DNA of 64,000 nucleotides from Solea solea (lineage: Eukaryota > Chordata > Actinopteri > Pleuronectiformes > Soleidae). Below the pieces are notes generated by a model. The model ran no database searches. It saw nothing but the letters and a program-made list of their open reading frames with translations, and was not told the DNA's origin. Numbering within the stretch: position 1 is the first letter of the stretch; the number at the start of each line of letters is the position of its first letter. Below are positions 62,936-64,000 of the stretch, piece by piece. The stretch lies in contig NC_081150.1 of the NCBI RefSeq assembly GCF_958295425.1, positions 11,221,001 to 11,285,000 of the forward strand, in the 5' to 3' direction. Both the position numbers and the translations under genes were made by a program.

Positions 62936-64000
62936 TCAGCCTGGCAGCCAGATTTAATACTCTTATCCGTCCCTGTGGTCCTGGCTTTGTTTGGTCCTTA
63001 AATGGAGGTTTAGTCTCTGCAGTGCAGGCCCTGGCTGGAGGAGCTTAATCAAACCATTAAAGCCCTGAAGAGCGTCTCACCACCTCAGACTGAGATCTGC
63101 TTTAAGACATGGTGGCAGAGGCAAACACTCAAACCTCTGGATTAAATCGGCTCTCAGCAACTTAGCTGCTGCTTTCTGTCTGGATGGCTCTCTCTGTCTG
63201 GCTTTAAAAAACGCTTACTTTCAGATGCCATTTGAAAGAAGTTCAGGTACATGAAAGAAAAAGCAACTGCGTTAATGAGTAGTAAAGGATCGGTAAAGAA
63301 ATTAGTACAAACACAGATGTAAGAACATAGAAAAGATGGACTTGTAAATGTAAATAAGCTGCAAGGACTATTTTGGAACATGCACTGTGTAACCTCTGTT
63401 CAGTAACAACCTCTCATGCCCTTGAATGTACAGTATATACAATTCCCACCCCTCAAAAAAAATGTATTTGGAACTTGTTCATGGCCATCTCACAGTGAGT
63501 GCCCATCAGATTTGTCCTCTGTCCTGGTTTTCCACAGACTCTGTCCTTAATTGATTTCACATGCAACAACTGTGGATTGTCTCACAGAAATGTTCTTCTA
63601 TGACCAGTGTGCAAATGACGAACAGTGACAATGGCAGTTTTGTCCCAGGCCTCTTTTCTTGGCTGCTTGTGTTTCACTGTTCTTGCTTTGATAAGCAGTA
63701 TCAGAACATGTTCTCCTTTGCCCCCAGAAGATGACGGGGTATTACAGTTTTCTGAAGAGTCTCAAGTCCACTGCCTCCACTGTCTTCCGCATGGGGAGAT
63801 TAGCATAGCAAAATGGTTCCCCCCTCAGTCCAACTGATGGGCTATGTTAAAAGATTAGAACCCGGGGCTTAATTTGAAGGGACAGAATTGAAAATATCAA
63901 GAAGAGGCCATCGTCCCCTGTGTTGCGTTTGTAGGAAGTGGATAGAGATATTCTCCATTGTGAATCTTTCACTGTGACATTTGTTTGGGGAAAAAAAGGG

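Larger units (their letters stand above)
45198..64000. other. Gene-free region, right part of the window
   Basis: Again no supported coding exon. Repeat-free blocks with mixed GC/AT composition and transcription-factor-like words occur at about 46290-46620, 46960-47130, 47200-47660, 48050-48400, 50100-50420, 50850-50975, 51195-51445, 52190-52290 and 62940-63160. Between them are microsatellites and purine- or pyrimidine-rich stretches (53450-53600, 55740-56200, 61530-61615). From 63170 to the end I see nothing distinctive. Confidence 0.55.

Noticed and set aside
63625..63837. Small secreted-protein-like frame with a hydrophobic start
   Set aside because: The hydrophobic N-terminus is tempting, but there is no family match, no promoter or exon context, and the length is within chance expectation.

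Overview
This is vertebrate nuclear DNA, most likely from a teleost fish (a percomorph is my inference). It has multi-exon genes with GT-AG introns, tRNA-headed SINEs whose body and tail match common fish families, the tail of a fish RTE-type LINE, many (CA)n/(GA)n microsatellites and one 200-base assembly gap. There are no operons, CRISPR arrays or bacterial features. ORF length is a poor guide here, so I rebuilt the genes exon by exon from splice sites, reading frame and protein-family resemblance.

Three genes fill the first 31 kb. (1) Positions 572-3237, minus strand: the first three coding exons of a sorting nexin 9 gene (snx9), which give the complete N-terminal SH3 domain. The rest of the gene lies beyond the left edge. 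(2) Positions 6119-10503, plus strand: a complete 13-exon copper-dependent monooxygenase of the DBH/MOXD family, 568 residues, with all six copper ligands. (3) Positions 11162-30426, plus strand: a complete 16-exon rps6kc1 gene, about 1129 residues, with PX domain, MIT domain and a kinase fold split by an acidic insertion of about 500 residues. Its DFG motif is replaced by YFC, so it reads as a pseudokinase. snx9 and the monooxygenase gene are divergent, 2.9 kb apart. The monooxygenase gene and rps6kc1 are tandem, with only 658 bp between stop and start.

From about 31.7 kb to the end I find no credible protein-coding gene. In human, RPS6KC1 borders the large gene desert next to PROX1, so this stretch may be the fish counterpart (inference). 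It holds microsatellites, SINE copies, a probable transposase relic and several repeat-free blocks rich in homeodomain-type, octamer or PBX/HOX-like words that are candidate enhancers.

The most notable observations are: a dispersed repeat family with two opposed copies about 3 kb apart around the rps6kc1 3' end, plus a third full and a fourth partial copy downstream; a SINE and a LINE remnant sharing the same 3' tail; a SINE nested inside a DNA-transposon-like repeat; and the degenerate kinase motifs of rps6kc1. I found no convincing wholly new biological system.
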